From Flavobacterium sp. (lineage in GTDB: Bacteria > Bacteroidota > Bacteroidia > Flavobacteriales > Flavobacteriaceae), in contig JADGMX010000041.1 of the NCBI GenBank assembly GCA_015234525.1, forward strand, positions 349,890 through 413,889: a stretch of 64,000 bases of DNA, given 5' to 3'. Both the position numbers and the translations under genes were made by a program. This document shows positions 24,405 to 33,672 of the stretch, one piece after another; position 1 is the first letter of the stretch; the number at the start of each line of letters is the position of its first letter. The notes below the pieces were generated by a model that saw only the letters and a list, made by a program, of their open reading frames with translations, was not told the DNA's origin and searched no databases.

Positions 24405-26051
24405 TTAGTTCACTTTGCTTTTTGCGGGTGGATTGTTCTGATCGTATTCGAGGGTTTCTTTGCGAATCTCCATCGGGACGTCATCTTTAAGTTTTTCAGC
24501 CTCAATTAGTTTTACAATTTGCTCGTGGATTTCATTTTCTTCTTCCGGGAAAATGTCGTCTTTAGTTCTGATGCGTTCATCGCCACGCCATATGAAACCG
24601 CGTAGTTTCCTCGCATTTTCCGGCAAATCCTTTTCGGGATAAATATCGCCTTCAACGGTTTTAAAGAAAGTAATGGTTTCTATGGTGTTGCCTTCGAGTG
24701 TCAGATTTATTTTGCTGCTGACATTTTTGTTGATGCCGATGAGTTCCTGATCTTCGTTTCGCATGTAATAAACGACCTCGGTATTTTTGACAAGATCGAC
24801 ATCATAGAGTTTGTTGTCGCGAAACTTTCCGTATAAGTTTTGGCCTTTCACTTGATTAAATCCGGTGCCGACAGTGTCTTTGGAAACTAAAAACGCATTG
24901 TTCAATACTTTAAGCGAGTCGAGTTTTTCGGTCTGATTGTTCCCGATCAAGTGCATGACATCGCCGGTCATTTGGTTATCGAAATTCCACATAATCGGTC
25001 GGCCGATGAGTTTTGTCAATCCGGACGATTGATCGGAATGGATAGAATCGCACTTCCCGCTCATATCGGATTTAAAAAAACGCGCATTATTAAAGGCCCG
25101 GATAACGCGATTTCCAACCTTTCCGGTAACCATCAACCGCTTGCCGTGGATGTAAACCGAATCGTTTTCGACCAAATTTATCGCAACCGCACGCTTGGTG
25201 ACGTACATCGAATCTTTGTTCCGAAAGACTTCAGCATAATGACCTTTTACAATTCCGCGGTTAATCGAATCAGTGACTTTTACGTTGTTGGTCGCCGATG
25301 CGTATTCGCGGTTGCGGTCGTAGTACAAACTATCGCCTTCAATCAATCGGTCTTTGTATTTGATATATGATTTTCTAAGGAAATGTGCCACGTTCTTTTT
25401 GGTGTCATAAAATCCTTTTTCGGTGTAAATGTAGTTGGTGTCGCTAGTTATGGTTGATGGGCCGAACAGGTAGGAGTGACCTGAATTGGTGTAATAATCC
25501 AGATGATTCGATTTGATGACATACTTCGGATTGGTGATCGTGACGGCGGTCGTAAAACGATATCTTTTCTCAGCCATGAAATAGCGACCCGATTTGCTTC
25601 GAAGCGTATTCTCTTTGTCTTTGATCGTTCCTCCGGTTGTGTAATACGCTTGTTGTGAGTTCCGATCGAAATTGATGGTATCGGTCACTAATGTCATTTC
25701 AGGCGATCGCATGTTAACATTTCCAGTAGCAAACGCCTGACGAACGTTTCCGTTATATTCGGCGTAGCGGCTCGACATAAACAATGTATCGCCTTGATTC
25801 ATCTGAACATTGCCAAAAGCTTTGATGTAGTTTTCTTTTTGGAAATAATACGCTTTGTTGCAAGTCAGGATCACGCCATCGTGACTAATTCGGACGTTTC
25901 CGGTAAGTAAGAAGGCGTCGGGAATTTCAGTTTGATTGATGTCGGCGTAATCAGAATATTCAATTACAATTTTCTTTGGTTCTTGCGCAAATAAATTGGA
26001 AAACGCACAGAAAACCAACGATATAAAGGTTAGAAACAAGAGTTTATTCAA
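24405..26051 (-). CDS. OstA/LptA-like lipopolysaccharide transport protein
   Basis: The 548-residue protein starts with a signal peptide (NKLLFLTFISLVFCAFSNLFAQ) and continues as a series of beta-rich LptA/OstA-type repeats (DAFLLTGNVRISHDGVILTCNKA, NYIKAFGNVQMNQGDTLFMSS, VRQAFATGNVNMRSPEM), expected to form a beta-jellyroll that binds lipid A in the periplasm. There is no LptD barrel, so it is an LptA-like bridge or an outer-membrane partner. The start is a TTG at 26051: no in-frame ATG precedes the signal peptide, and a perfect -7 element (TAAATTTG) ends 15 bases upstream. It leads an operon with the aminotransferase gene. Confidence 0.82.
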   Translation of the reverse strand: MNKLLFLTFISLVFCAFSNLFAQEPKKIVIEYSDYADINQTEIPDAFLLTGNVRISHDGVILTCNKAYYFQKENYIKAFGNVQMNQGDTLFMSSRYAEYNGNVRQAFATGNVNMRSPEMTLVTDTINFDRNSQQAYYTTGGTIKDKENTLRSKSGRYFMAEKRYRFTTAVTITNPKYVIKSNHLDYYTNSGHSYLFGPSTITSDTNYIYTEKGFYDTKKNVAHFLRKSYIKYKDRLIEGDSLYYDRNREYASATNNVKVTDSINRGIVKGHYAEVFRNKDSMYVTKRAVAINLVENDSVYIHGKRLMVTGKVGNRVIRAFNNARFFKSDMSGKCDSIHSDQSSGLTKLIGRPIMWNFDNQMTGDVMHLIGNNQTEKLDSLKVLNNAFLVSKDTVGTGFNQVKGQNLYGKFRDNKLYDVDLVKNTEVVYYMRNEDQELIGINKNVSSKINLTLEGNTIETITFFKTVEGDIYPEKDLPENARKLRGFIWRGDERIRTKDDIFPEEENEIHEQIVKLIEAEKLKDDVPMEIRKETLEYDQNNPPAKSKVN

Positions 26052-26065
26052 CGCGAAATTTTTAG

Positions 26066-26073
26066 CAAATTTA
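26066..26073 (-). promoter_or_regulatory. -7 element TAAATTTG of the OstA-like gene
   Basis: Exact TAnnTTTG match on the minus strand; forms a divergent pair with the GH13 promoter at 26138. Confidence 0.58.
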
Positions 26074-26137
26074 CGGAAATTGTAAGTAGTTAACGGCGCA
26101 TTAAGAATAAATTATCAACGGTTCCGAATGCAACTCT

Positions 26138-26145
26138 TATATTTG
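26138..26145 (+). promoter_or_regulatory. -7 element TATATTTG of the GH13 gene
   Basis: Exact consensus match 26 bases upstream of the ATG at 26171. Confidence 0.6.
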
Positions 26146-26170
26146 CATTCTTGGCTTAAAAATCCCTACC

Positions 26171-28021
26171 ATGAAAAAAATTTCGATCAGTCTGCTCTCG
26201 CTAATCATTGTTGGATGCTCGGCTTCAAAACAAAATAATACCACTGATATTTCAACACCTAAGAAAGCAGTTGTTTATCAAGTTTTCACAAGGCTTTTCG
26301 GCAATCAGAACACAACCAATAAAGCCTGGGGAACGATTGAAGAAAATGGTGTTGGAACGTTTAATGATTTTACGCCAACCGCACTTCGTGAAATCAAAGA
26401 TCTTGGGGCAACTCATATTTGGTATACCGGGGTTCCGCATCATGCGGTGATTCGCGATTATACGTCAATCGGAATTTCAAATGACGATCCGGAAGTGGTA
26501 AAGGGCCGCGCAGGATCGCCTTATGCGGTCAAGGATTATTATAATGTAAATCCGGATCTCGCGGTAAATCCCAAGAAACGATTACAGGAATTTGAAGCAT
26601 TGATTAAACGATCGCACGATGCGGGATTAAAGGTGATTATTGATATTGTTCCAAATCACGTTGCCCGCAAATATGAAGGTAAAATAAATCCGAAAGGCGT
26701 CCGCGATTTTGGTGCAGACGATGACACTTCGGTCGAATACAAACGCGACAACAATTTCTATTACATTCCGGGAAAAGCATTTGAAGTTCCGACCTCTGAT
26801 AGCTATCAGCCACTTAACGGCGAGCAACATCCGATGATTGATGGAGTCTTTGATGAAAATCCGGCAAAATGGACCGGTAATGGATCGCGACTTGCAAAGC
26901 CGGATATCAACGACTGGTACGAAACCGTAAAGATTAATTATGGCGTCAGACCTGATGGTTTAAAAGATTTTCCGGAACTTCCTATCGGCTACGACCGCAA
27001 GACTTACAGGGATCATTACAGATATTGGATCGGAAAGGACGTTCCGGATTCATGGAAAAAATTTCGCGACATTGCCTTGTATTGGACCTCAAAAGGTGTT
27101 GACGGATTCAGATATGACATGGCTGAAATGGTCCCATACGAGTTTTGGAGTTACATGAATTCGGCTATCAAAATGCAAAATCCGGACGCGTTCCTGCTTG
27201 CTGAGGTTTACAATCCGAAAGAATACCGGAATTATCTTCATTTGGGAAAAATGGATTATTTGTACGACAAGGTCGAATTGTACGATAAATTAAAAGAAAT
27301 CGTTCAGGGCAAAAGCAATGCTGATGCGATCTCTGACATCCAAGCGGGATTATCCGACATCGATTCGCATATGCTTCATTTTCTCGATAACCACGACGAA
27401 CAGCGGCTGGCGAGTCCGGAGTTTGCCGGTGATCCTCAAGCGGGAAAGTCGCTGATGGTCATTTCAACAACTTTGGGTTCGTCACCTACGATGGTGTATT
27501 TTGGCCAGGAAGTAGGGGAGCCCGGAAATGAGAACGCCGGCTTCGGAACGCGTTCTCGTACATCGATTTTTGATTATATCGGTGTTCCTGAGCATCAAAA
27601 ATGGATGAATGGCGGCAAATTCGACGGCGGTCAACTTTCGCAAACGCAAAAAGAACTTCGTCAGTTTTATAAAACGCTGCTTAATTTTTCAACAAAAAGT
27701 TCGGCACTTGTCGGGAAATTTGGTGAAATTCATAAAGTAAACCGAAAAAATCCGGCGTATGGCGAAAACGTTTATTCCTTCGTTCGCTGGTCTGACAACG
27801 AGAAATTAATCATCAGCGCCAATATTTCAAAAACTGCCAGCTCGTCATTCGAACTGGTCATTCCGGCCGAAATTATCGCTCAATGGCAATTATCCGATGG
27901 GAATTACGAGCTGACAGATCAACTTGTAGCCAATAAAAAAGCGGTACTGAAAGTTACAAACGGCATTGGCCGAGTTGCTGTTTCACTACCGCCTTCTGAG
28001 TCGGTTATTCTAAAGTTTTAG
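26171..28021 (+). CDS. GH13 alpha-amylase family lipoprotein
   Basis: The 616-residue protein has a lipoprotein signal ending LIIVGC with Cys16 as the acylation site, so it is anchored to a membrane and probably outside the cytoplasm. The GH13 regions are intact: region I DIVPNH at 158-163, region II GFRYDMAE with nucleophile D316, region III LLAEVYN with acid/base E345, and region IV FLDNHDE with the stabiliser D406. A C-terminal beta-sandwich (about 530-616) follows. It should cleave alpha-1,4 glucans or a related alpha-glucoside. No susC, susD or regulator lies nearby, so it is not part of a polysaccharide utilisation locus here. Its stop is one base from the purA stop. Confidence 0.92.
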   Translation: MKKISISLLSLIIVGCSASKQNNTTDISTPKKAVVYQVFTRLFGNQNTTNKAWGTIEENGVGTFNDFTPTALREIKDLGATHIWYTGVPHHAVIRDYTSIGISNDDPEVVKGRAGSPYAVKDYYNVNPDLAVNPKKRLQEFEALIKRSHDAGLKVIIDIVPNHVARKYEGKINPKGVRDFGADDDTSVEYKRDNNFYYIPGKAFEVPTSDSYQPLNGEQHPMIDGVFDENPAKWTGNGSRLAKPDINDWYETVKINYGVRPDGLKDFPELPIGYDRKTYRDHYRYWIGKDVPDSWKKFRDIALYWTSKGVDGFRYDMAEMVPYEFWSYMNSAIKMQNPDAFLLAEVYNPKEYRNYLHLGKMDYLYDKVELYDKLKEIVQGKSNADAISDIQAGLSDIDSHMLHFLDNHDEQRLASPEFAGDPQAGKSLMVISTTLGSSPTMVYFGQEVGEPGNENAGFGTRSRTSIFDYIGVPEHQKWMNGGKFDGGQLSQTQKELRQFYKTLLNFSTKSSALVGKFGEIHKVNRKNPAYGENVYSFVRWSDNEKLIISANISKTASSSFELVIPAEIIAQWQLSDGNYELTDQLVANKKAVLKVTNGIGRVAVSLPPSESVILKF

Positions 28022-28022
28022 T

Positions 28023-29297
28023 CTAATCTCTTTTGATGGTCTGCTTTCTGTCGGGACCAACCGATACGATTTTGATCGGAACTTCAACTTCACTTTCGAT
28101 AAATTCGATATACGATTGAAGTTCGGCAGGAAGCTGGTCGTAAGAAGACATTCCGGTAAGATCGGCTTTCCAACCGCTGAACTCGCGATAAATCGGTTCC
28201 AGGTTCTCCGGTTCGATGTTGTACGGAAGATGTGTAATTTGCTCGCCTTTGTAGTTGTAACCCACGCAAACTTTCAAGGTGTCAAATCCGGATAGCACAT
28301 CGCCCTTCATCATCATAAGCTGAGTGACACCATTGATCATTACCGCATATTTCAGTGCGACCAAATCAAGCCATCCGCAACGACGCTGGCGACCTGTGAC
28401 AGATCCAAATTCATTTCCAACACGCGCCATTGTAGCACCATCTTCATCGAAAAGTTCGGTCGGGAACGGTCCGCTACCAACACGGGTTGAATATGCTTTG
28501 AAAATCCCATATACTTCTTTAATCCTGTTTGGTGCAATTCCGAGTCCGGTACAAGCTCCGGCTGCCGTGGTATTTGATGAGGTTACAAACGGATATGTTC
28601 CAAAGTCAACATCAAGCAATGAACCCTGAGCGCCTTCGCATAAAATTGTCTTTCCGTTGCGTTGTGCTTCGTGCAAATATTCTTCGCTATCAATGAAATC
28701 AAGCTTTTTCAACGACTCGATAGATTCAAAAAATTCGCGCTCGAGTTCAGCAAGGTTGTACTGAATTTCAACATCGTAAAACGCAATCATCGATTCGTGC
28801 TTATCGGCAAGAGATCTGTAGCGTTCTTTAAAATCGGCCATTTCGATATCGCCTACGCGGATGCCGTTTCGCCCGGTCTTGTCCATATACGTCGGCCCGA
28901 TTCCTTTTAGTGTCGAGCCGATTTTTGCTTTGCCTTTTGCTGCTTCTGATGCCGCGTCCAAAAGACGGTGTGTCGGTAAAATTAAGTGAGCCTTACGGGA
29001 AATCAGTAGTTTGGATTTTAAATCGAGGTTGAATTTCTCAAGACCTTCAATTTCTTTTTGAAAAACCACCGGATCTATGACCACGCCATTTCCGATAATG
29101 TTAATTGAGTTTTTGTGGAAAATACCACTGGGAATCGTACGTAGTACATGCTTGATTCCGTCAAATTCCAATGTGTGACCTGCATTCGGGCCGCCCTGGA
29201 ACCTGGCGATGATGTCGTAATTCGATGTTAATACATCGACAATTTTTCCTTTTCCTTCATCTCCCCATTGTAATCCAAGTAGTAAATCAACGGCCAT
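28023..29297 (-). CDS. purA: Adenylosuccinate synthase
   Basis: A 424-residue GTPase that joins IMP and aspartate on the way to AMP. Motifs are DLLLGLQWGDEGKGKIVD at the N-terminus, GGPNAGHTL, GSTLKGIGPTYMDKTGR, and the C-terminal GPDRKQTI. I start at ATG 29297; longer in-frame reading upstream has no family similarity and would run into the Fur-family gene. Ten bases separate it from that gene, so they are one transcript. Established knowledge: in other bacteria (p)ppGpp inhibits PurA, and a relA/spoT gene lies just upstream. Confidence 0.95.
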   Translation of the reverse strand: MAVDLLLGLQWGDEGKGKIVDVLTSNYDIIARFQGGPNAGHTLEFDGIKHVLRTIPSGIFHKNSINIIGNGVVIDPVVFQKEIEGLEKFNLDLKSKLLISRKAHLILPTHRLLDAASEAAKGKAKIGSTLKGIGPTYMDKTGRNGIRVGDIEMADFKERYRSLADKHESMIAFYDVEIQYNLAELEREFFESIESLKKLDFIDSEEYLHEAQRNGKTILCEGAQGSLLDVDFGTYPFVTSSNTTAAGACTGLGIAPNRIKEVYGIFKAYSTRVGSGPFPTELFDEDGATMARVGNEFGSVTGRQRRCGWLDLVALKYAVMINGVTQLMMMKGDVLSGFDTLKVCVGYNYKGEQITHLPYNIEPENLEPIYREFSGWKADLTGMSSYDQLPAELQSYIEFIESEVEVPIKIVSVGPDRKQTIKRD

Positions 29298-29307
29298 TCT
29301 AGTTGTG

Positions 29308-29814
29308 TTAAGTTGTAGTTTGTGTAGTTTGATCGGGTGTTTCCAACGGCGGTTCAATCGCCGTGGTTTTTTTATGTCCGTAGAGATATAGCGAGTGGTT
29401 GTGAATCTCGATGTCAAATATCTCTTCGATAGTTTTTTTAATGGTTTGAATACGAGGATCGCAAAATTCAATCACCTCGCCGGTATCGGTCATAATAATA
29501 TGATCGTGTTGTTTGTCGAAATATGATTTTTCGTAATGCGATTGATTTTGTCCGAATTGATGCTTTCTGACAAGTGCACAATCAAGTAGAAGTTCAATCG
29601 TGTTGTACAACGTAGCGCGACTTACACGATAGTTCTTGTTTTTCATCTTGATATATAAATTTTCAATATCAAAATGTTCTTCGCTTTCGTAAATTTCCTG
29701 AAGGATCGCATAGCGTTCAGGTGTTTTCCGATGACCCTTGTTTTCCAGGTATTTTGTAAAAACATTTTTTACAATTTCCTGGTTTTTGCTGTTATCTACG
29801 GATATTAGTGTCAT
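29308..29814 (-). CDS. Fur-family transcriptional regulator lacking the structural zinc cysteines
   Basis: A 168-residue winged-helix regulator: [19 protein letters not shown] is the Fur N-terminal helix pair, [20 protein letters not shown] the recognition helix, and [16 protein letters not shown] the entry of the dimerisation domain. In typical Fur the last motif reads HDHxxCxxCG; here both cysteines are replaced (MTDTG) and the C-terminal CxxC is also absent, while the histidine-rich metal site ([23 protein letters not shown]) is kept. The C-terminus is a Thr/Pro-rich tail. I start at ATG 29814, because a full promoter ends at 29821. Target metal or peroxide sensing is unknown. Co-transcribed with purA. 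Confidence 0.87.
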   Translation of the reverse strand: MTLISVDNSKNQEIVKNVFTKYLENKGHRKTPERYAILQEIYESEEHFDIENLYIKMKNKNYRVSRATLYNTIELLLDCALVRKHQFGQNQSHYEKSYFDKQHDHIIMTDTGEVIEFCDPRIQTIKKTIEEIFDIEIHNHSLYLYGHKKTTAIEPPLETPDQTTQTTT

Positions 29815-29820
29815 ATCTGG

Positions 29821-29851
29821 CAAAGATAATTAATTTGAAATCAAACCGCAA
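29821..29851 (-). promoter_or_regulatory. Full -33/-7 promoter of the Fur-family gene and purA
   Basis: On the minus strand: TTG at 29851-29849, 20 bases, then TATCTTTG at 29828-29821. This is the same TTG-N20-TAnnTTTG spacing as at secDF. The -7 element ends six bases before the ATG, so the mRNA would be leaderless or nearly so. Confidence 0.7.
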
Positions 29852-29895
29852 TTTAAGCTTGACCTTAATGCTTTTACACGCGAGTTTTTAACGTT

Positions 29896-32118
29896 CTATA
29901 AATCCTTATGAACCCGGGTTACTTTATCGACGCCGTCAATTTTCTTGATATTCTCGATCAGCTTTTTGAGAATTACATTGTTTTGTACGATTACCGCTAC
30001 CTGACCGTTGAAAATTCCGGCTTCACCCTTAAGTGAAATACTCTGAATATTGACATGCATGTTGTTCGAAATCACCTTTGTGAGTTTATTGGTAAGTCCA
30101 AGTGTGTCCATTCCGGTGATATTCAATACCGCTTTAAATTGTTGCTGACTCGAATCAATCCATTTGGCCTGCATAATTCGATAGGCGTAATTTGATTGAA
30201 GGCTGATGGCATTCGGACAGTCTTTTTTGTGCACCTTGATTCCCTCGTTGATCGTCACAAATCCGAAAACCTCGTCCCCCGGAATCGGACTGCAACAACT
30301 TGCAAATGTATAATCGAGTTTGTCCTGTTCAGGGCCAAAAACAAGCATGTCAAAATTGCTGCTTAGCTGCTGACGATGGATGTCTTCATCGGCCGTGCTT
30401 GGTGAACGGCGAATTTTATTCTTGAAAAAGTTGATGAATGTATTGTTCTTCTTGGCCGCGTAGTCTTTTAATTGCTGATTTTCAATGGCGCCAATTCCGA
30501 CGCGATAGAAAAGATCAAGACTTGTTCGTAGCTTGAAGTAATTGACAAGTTCGTTGACCGTACTTTCATTTAGCGAGATTTTCAGATGTCGGAGTTTTCG
30601 GCTCAGCAATTCCCGGCCTTCTTCGGCAATCTTTTTAGTATCCTCGTTAAGTACGTTACGGATTTTGTTCTTCGCTCTCGACGTGGTCACATAATCCAAC
30701 CAGTTGATGGTCGGTTTCTGATTTGGCGAGGTGATGACTTCAACCTGGTCACCACTTTTCAGCTCGTGATTCAGCGGTACAAGCTTCCCATTTACACGGG
30801 TTCCGCGAGTTCGGACGCCAATCTCAGAGTGAATGCTGAACGCGAAATCAAGCGATGTTGCGCCTTTCGGCAGCGATTTAATCTCACCTTTCGGTGTAAA
30901 CACAAATATTTCTTTGGCATACAGGTTCATTTTAAAATCCTGTACAAAATCGACGGCGTTGGTCTCGGAATTCTCAAGCGCCTCCCGTAGCAGATTCAGC
31001 CAAACATCCAGACCGCTTTCTTCGGTAGCGCCTTGCTTATACTTGTAATGTGCAGCGTAACCTTTTTCGGCGATTTCGTCCATGCGTTCGCTTCGGACCT
31101 GAATTTCCACCCATCGTCCTTTCGGACCCATAACCGTAATGTGCAAGGCTTCATAACCTGTTGATTTTGGCGATGAAATCCAATCGCGAAGCCTGCTCGG
31201 ACTCGGACGATAATAATCGGTTACGATGGAGTAAATTTTCCAGGCAAGAAATTTCTCGTCGTGAGGTTCAGATTTGTAAACGATGCGAAGTGCAAATTTG
31301 TCGTAAACTTCATCGAAAGACACATTTTGAGCTCGCATTTTCCGGCGGATCGAGTAAATTGATTTCGGTCGGCCTTTAATGATATAATCAACGCCTTCCG
31401 CATCGAGAGCCGATTTTAAAACGTTCGAAATATCAGTGATATAAGCGTCTTGTTCTTCTTTTGTTTCCTTGATTTTGCTGACAATATCATGATAAACTTC
31501 AGGCTCGGTGTACTTTAAGCCCAAATCCTCAAGTTTCATTTTAATGTTGTAAAGTCCGAGGCGATGGGCTAGAGGCGCATAAATATACAATGTTTCAGAC
31601 GCGATTTTTACCTGCTTGTCTTCAGGCATCGAGGCCATCGTTTGCATATTATGAAGCCGGTCTGCAAGCTTTATCAAAATTACCCGAACATCATCATTTA
31701 AAGTGAGCAACATCTTTCGGAAATTCTCCGCTTGCATCGATATGTTCAGGTCTTTCTTTACCTGTGCAATTTTCGTCAAACCTTCAACGATTTGCGCCAC
31801 TTTCGGATTGAAAGCCTTTGCGATATCATCAACCGTGACAGCAGTATCTTCAACCACGTCGTGCATCAACGCGGCCGCAATTGAAGTTGCGCCCAAGCCA
31901 ATTTCCGATGCGACAATTTTCGCCACAGCGATCGGATGGAAAATATACGCCTCACCCGATTTTCGACGTTGATCTTTATGTGCTTCAACCGCGTAGTCGA
32001 ATGCCTTGCGAATCAGTTTCTTATCATCTTCAGATAAGGTTTGGTAACTAATACGCAATAATTCTTTATATTCCTGAGCAATTGCTTTGTTCTCCTTCTC
32101 AATATCAATCTCTACCAT
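29896..32118 (-). CDS. Bifunctional (p)ppGpp synthetase/hydrolase RelA/SpoT
   Basis: The 740-residue Rel-type enzyme has all domains in order: HD hydrolase with HDVVEDT at 86-92, synthetase from about 230 (GRPKSIYSIRRKM, then VEIQVRSERMDEIAEKGYAAHY), TGS at about 390-450 (IFVFTPKGEIKSLPKGATSLDFAF), a zinc-finger-like helical section with ASCCSPIPGDEVFGF, and a C-terminal ACT domain from about 665. Both active sites look intact, so it should both make and break (p)ppGpp. Upstream of the ATG a near-consensus TAAATTTA is visible. It precedes the Fur-family and purA genes on the same strand, with an 81-base gap that holds their own promoter. Confidence 0.95.
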   Translation of the reverse strand: MVEIDIEKENKAIAQEYKELLRISYQTLSEDDKKLIRKAFDYAVEAHKDQRRKSGEAYIFHPIAVAKIVASEIGLGATSIAAALMHDVVEDTAVTVDDIAKAFNPKVAQIVEGLTKIAQVKKDLNISMQAENFRKMLLTLNDDVRVILIKLADRLHNMQTMASMPEDKQVKIASETLYIYAPLAHRLGLYNIKMKLEDLGLKYTEPEVYHDIVSKIKETKEEQDAYITDISNVLKSALDAEGVDYIIKGRPKSIYSIRRKMRAQNVSFDEVYDKFALRIVYKSEPHDEKFLAWKIYSIVTDYYRPSPSRLRDWISSPKSTGYEALHITVMGPKGRWVEIQVRSERMDEIAEKGYAAHYKYKQGATEESGLDVWLNLLREALENSETNAVDFVQDFKMNLYAKEIFVFTPKGEIKSLPKGATSLDFAFSIHSEIGVRTRGTRVNGKLVPLNHELKSGDQVEVITSPNQKPTINWLDYVTTSRAKNKIRNVLNEDTKKIAEEGRELLSRKLRHLKISLNESTVNELVNYFKLRTSLDLFYRVGIGAIENQQLKDYAAKKNNTFINFFKNKIRRSPSTADEDIHRQQLSSNFDMLVFGPEQDKLDYTFASCCSPIPGDEVFGFVTINEGIKVHKKDCPNAISLQSNYAYRIMQAKWIDSSQQQFKAVLNITGMDTLGLTNKLTKVISNNMHVNIQSISLKGEAGIFNGQVAVIVQNNVILKKLIENIKKIDGVDKVTRVHKDL

Positions 32119-32185
32119 AACTTGTGCTTCAACGTTTAAATTTAGGAAGAACTATCTGTTCCTGCAATTGTTTTATGTTATGCAA

Positions 32186-32971
32186 TTAGTTGAAATTTCG
32201 TTGTCTTTTGGCCTCAAAAATCAGGACTGCCGCGGCTACCGAAACGTTCATCGAATCGATTTGACCTTGCATTGGAATGATGATGTTTGCCGATGAGGCC
32301 TCGCGCCAGGCTTGTGAAAGTCCGGTTGCTTCAGTGCCAACAACAAGCGCCGATGATCCGGTGTAGTCCTGCTGATGATACGGAGTTGAATTCTGAAGTG
32401 CCGCGCAATAAATCGCAATCTCGCTCTGTTTCAAAAAACGGATGATTTCCCCTGTGGTTCCAACAGCAATTTGGTTGGTGAACAAACAACCGACACTAGA
32501 TCTTACGATATTCGGATTGTAAAGATCGCCGATCGGGTTTGCAATGATAACTGCATCGAGGTTTGCGGCATCGGCGGTTCTCAACAAAGCGCCAATATTT
32601 CCGGGTTTTTCAGGCGCTTCAGCAACTAAAATGAGCGCATTTTCTCTTAATTTCAGATCGGATAGTTGATGTGATTTCGCTCTGGCGATGGCAATTACTC
32701 CCTCAGTTGTGTCACGATACGCTAATTTTGAATACACCTCACGACTGATCTCGACAATATCGTTACAATCGATCGATCGCAATAGTTCTGTTGAAAACAA
32801 CTCCGGATTGAACAACAAAGTTTCAATTTGATATCCACCGCTAATGGCCAACTCGATCTCGCGACGGCCTTCGACGACAAAAGTTCCGGTTTGTTTGCGT
32901 TCTTTCGCTTTTTCTTGTAGTAGGGCAACCGACTTAATAAAGCTGTTGTGAATGCTGGTTATCGATTTCAA
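32186..32971 (-). CDS. TrmH/SpoU-family RNA 2'-O-ribose methyltransferase
   Basis: The 262-residue SPOUT enzyme methylates a ribose in rRNA or tRNA. The N-terminal substrate-binding domain includes TFVVEGRREIELAI; the knotted catalytic domain has motif 1 EKPGNIGALLRTADAAN, motif 2 LVVGTEATGLS and motif 3 IIPMQGQIDSMNVSVAAAV. I start at a TTG (32971), which gives MKSITSIHNSF, the usual N-terminus; 20 extra codons upstream from another TTG look non-coding. The exact RNA target (for example 23S Gm2251 or another position) is not readable. Divergent from the TRIC gene. Confidence 0.85.
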   Translation of the reverse strand: MKSITSIHNSFIKSVALLQEKAKERKQTGTFVVEGRREIELAISGGYQIETLLFNPELFSTELLRSIDCNDIVEISREVYSKLAYRDTTEGVIAIARAKSHQLSDLKLRENALILVAEAPEKPGNIGALLRTADAANLDAVIIANPIGDLYNPNIVRSSVGCLFTNQIAVGTTGEIIRFLKQSEIAIYCAALQNSTPYHQQDYTGSSALVVGTEATGLSQAWREASSANIIIPMQGQIDSMNVSVAAAVLIFEAKRQRNFN

Positions 32972-33046
32972 TGCTGAAAATTTAGGTAAATATACAAGGA
33001 TTTTTTTGCTGGTAAATTTTTGCACTGCCAACTTAACTCTTATATG

Positions 33047-33054
33047 TACTTTTG
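33047..33054 (+). promoter_or_regulatory. -7 element TACTTTTG of the TRIC-like gene
   Basis: Exact TAnnTTTG match; it overlaps an alternative TTG start at 33052 and so argues for the later start at 33070. Confidence 0.5.
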
Positions 33055-33069
33055 TTCAAAACAACGCAC

Positions 33070-33672
33070 TTGTTCCACTATCTAGAAATTCTCGGCACCG
33101 TCGCATTTGCCATTTCAGGCGCACTAACTGCGATGAGTAAAAAACTCGATCCATTTGGCGTATTGGTCATTGCCTTTGTAACTGCCGTTGGTGGCGGTAC
33201 CCTTCGCGATGTAATGATCGGTCGCACGCCGGTTGCCTGGATGTTGCAATTGGATTATGTTTATTTGATTCTTCTGGGTTTTATACTCGCGTTGGTTTTC
33301 AGAAAGAAATTAGATCGGATGCGGGTGTCGCTCATGCTGTTTGATACTATCGGACTTGGCGTTTTTACCTTAATCGGGTTGCAAAAAGGAGTCGAAACCG
33401 GTTTACATCCCATAATCTGCATCGCACTTGGAACCATGACCGCGTGTTTCGGCGGAGTTCTTCGCGATATTCTTTGCAATGATATTCCGGTGATTTTCCG
33501 TCGCGAAATCTATGCAACCATTTGTATCTTAGGCGGTATGATTTTCTTTGTGCTTCAGGAGTTTCAACTTTCAGATGACTTGATTTACTTAATTACCTCG
33601 CTGATCATGATCTCCATCCGACTTCTCGCAGTGAAATTTCACTGGAGTTTAAAACCGGTCCGTCACAATTAG
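33070..33672 (+). CDS. TRIC-family (UPF0126) cation channel
   Basis: A 200-residue membrane protein with seven hydrophobic helices and an internal duplication: GTVAFAISGALTAMSKKLDPFG with VTAVGGGTLRDVMIGRTPV in the first half, and DTIGLGVFTLIGLQKGVE with TACFGGVLRDILCNDIPVIF in the second. The two GGG/GGV-x-LRD motifs are the hallmark of prokaryotic trimeric intracellular cation channel homologues (YadS-type). The start is a TTG at 33070 giving MFHYLEILGTVAF, the usual N-terminus. Its stop overlaps that of the convergent secreted-protein gene by four bases. Confidence 0.85.
   Translation: MFHYLEILGTVAFAISGALTAMSKKLDPFGVLVIAFVTAVGGGTLRDVMIGRTPVAWMLQLDYVYLILLGFILALVFRKKLDRMRVSLMLFDTIGLGVFTLIGLQKGVETGLHPIICIALGTMTACFGGVLRDILCNDIPVIFRREIYATICILGGMIFFVLQEFQLSDDLIYLITSLIMISIRLLAVKFHWSLKPVRHN

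Noticed and set aside
24951..25370. Antisense frame of 139 codons inside the OstA-like gene, and similar ones at 16438-16884 and 22486-22896
   Set aside because: Shadow frames of well-supported genes, with no promoter or recognisable domain.
26171..28021. Polysaccharide utilisation locus around the GH13 gene
   Set aside because: Neighbours are an OstA-like export gene and purA; no SusC or SusD homologue is present.
28023..29471. Adenylosuccinate synthase with 58 extra N-terminal residues
   Set aside because: The extension overlaps the Fur-family gene in another frame and is unlike any PurA; the family start is at 29297.
33052..33069. TTG start six codons earlier for the TRIC-like gene
   Set aside because: It lies inside the -7 element, so it would not be on the mRNA.
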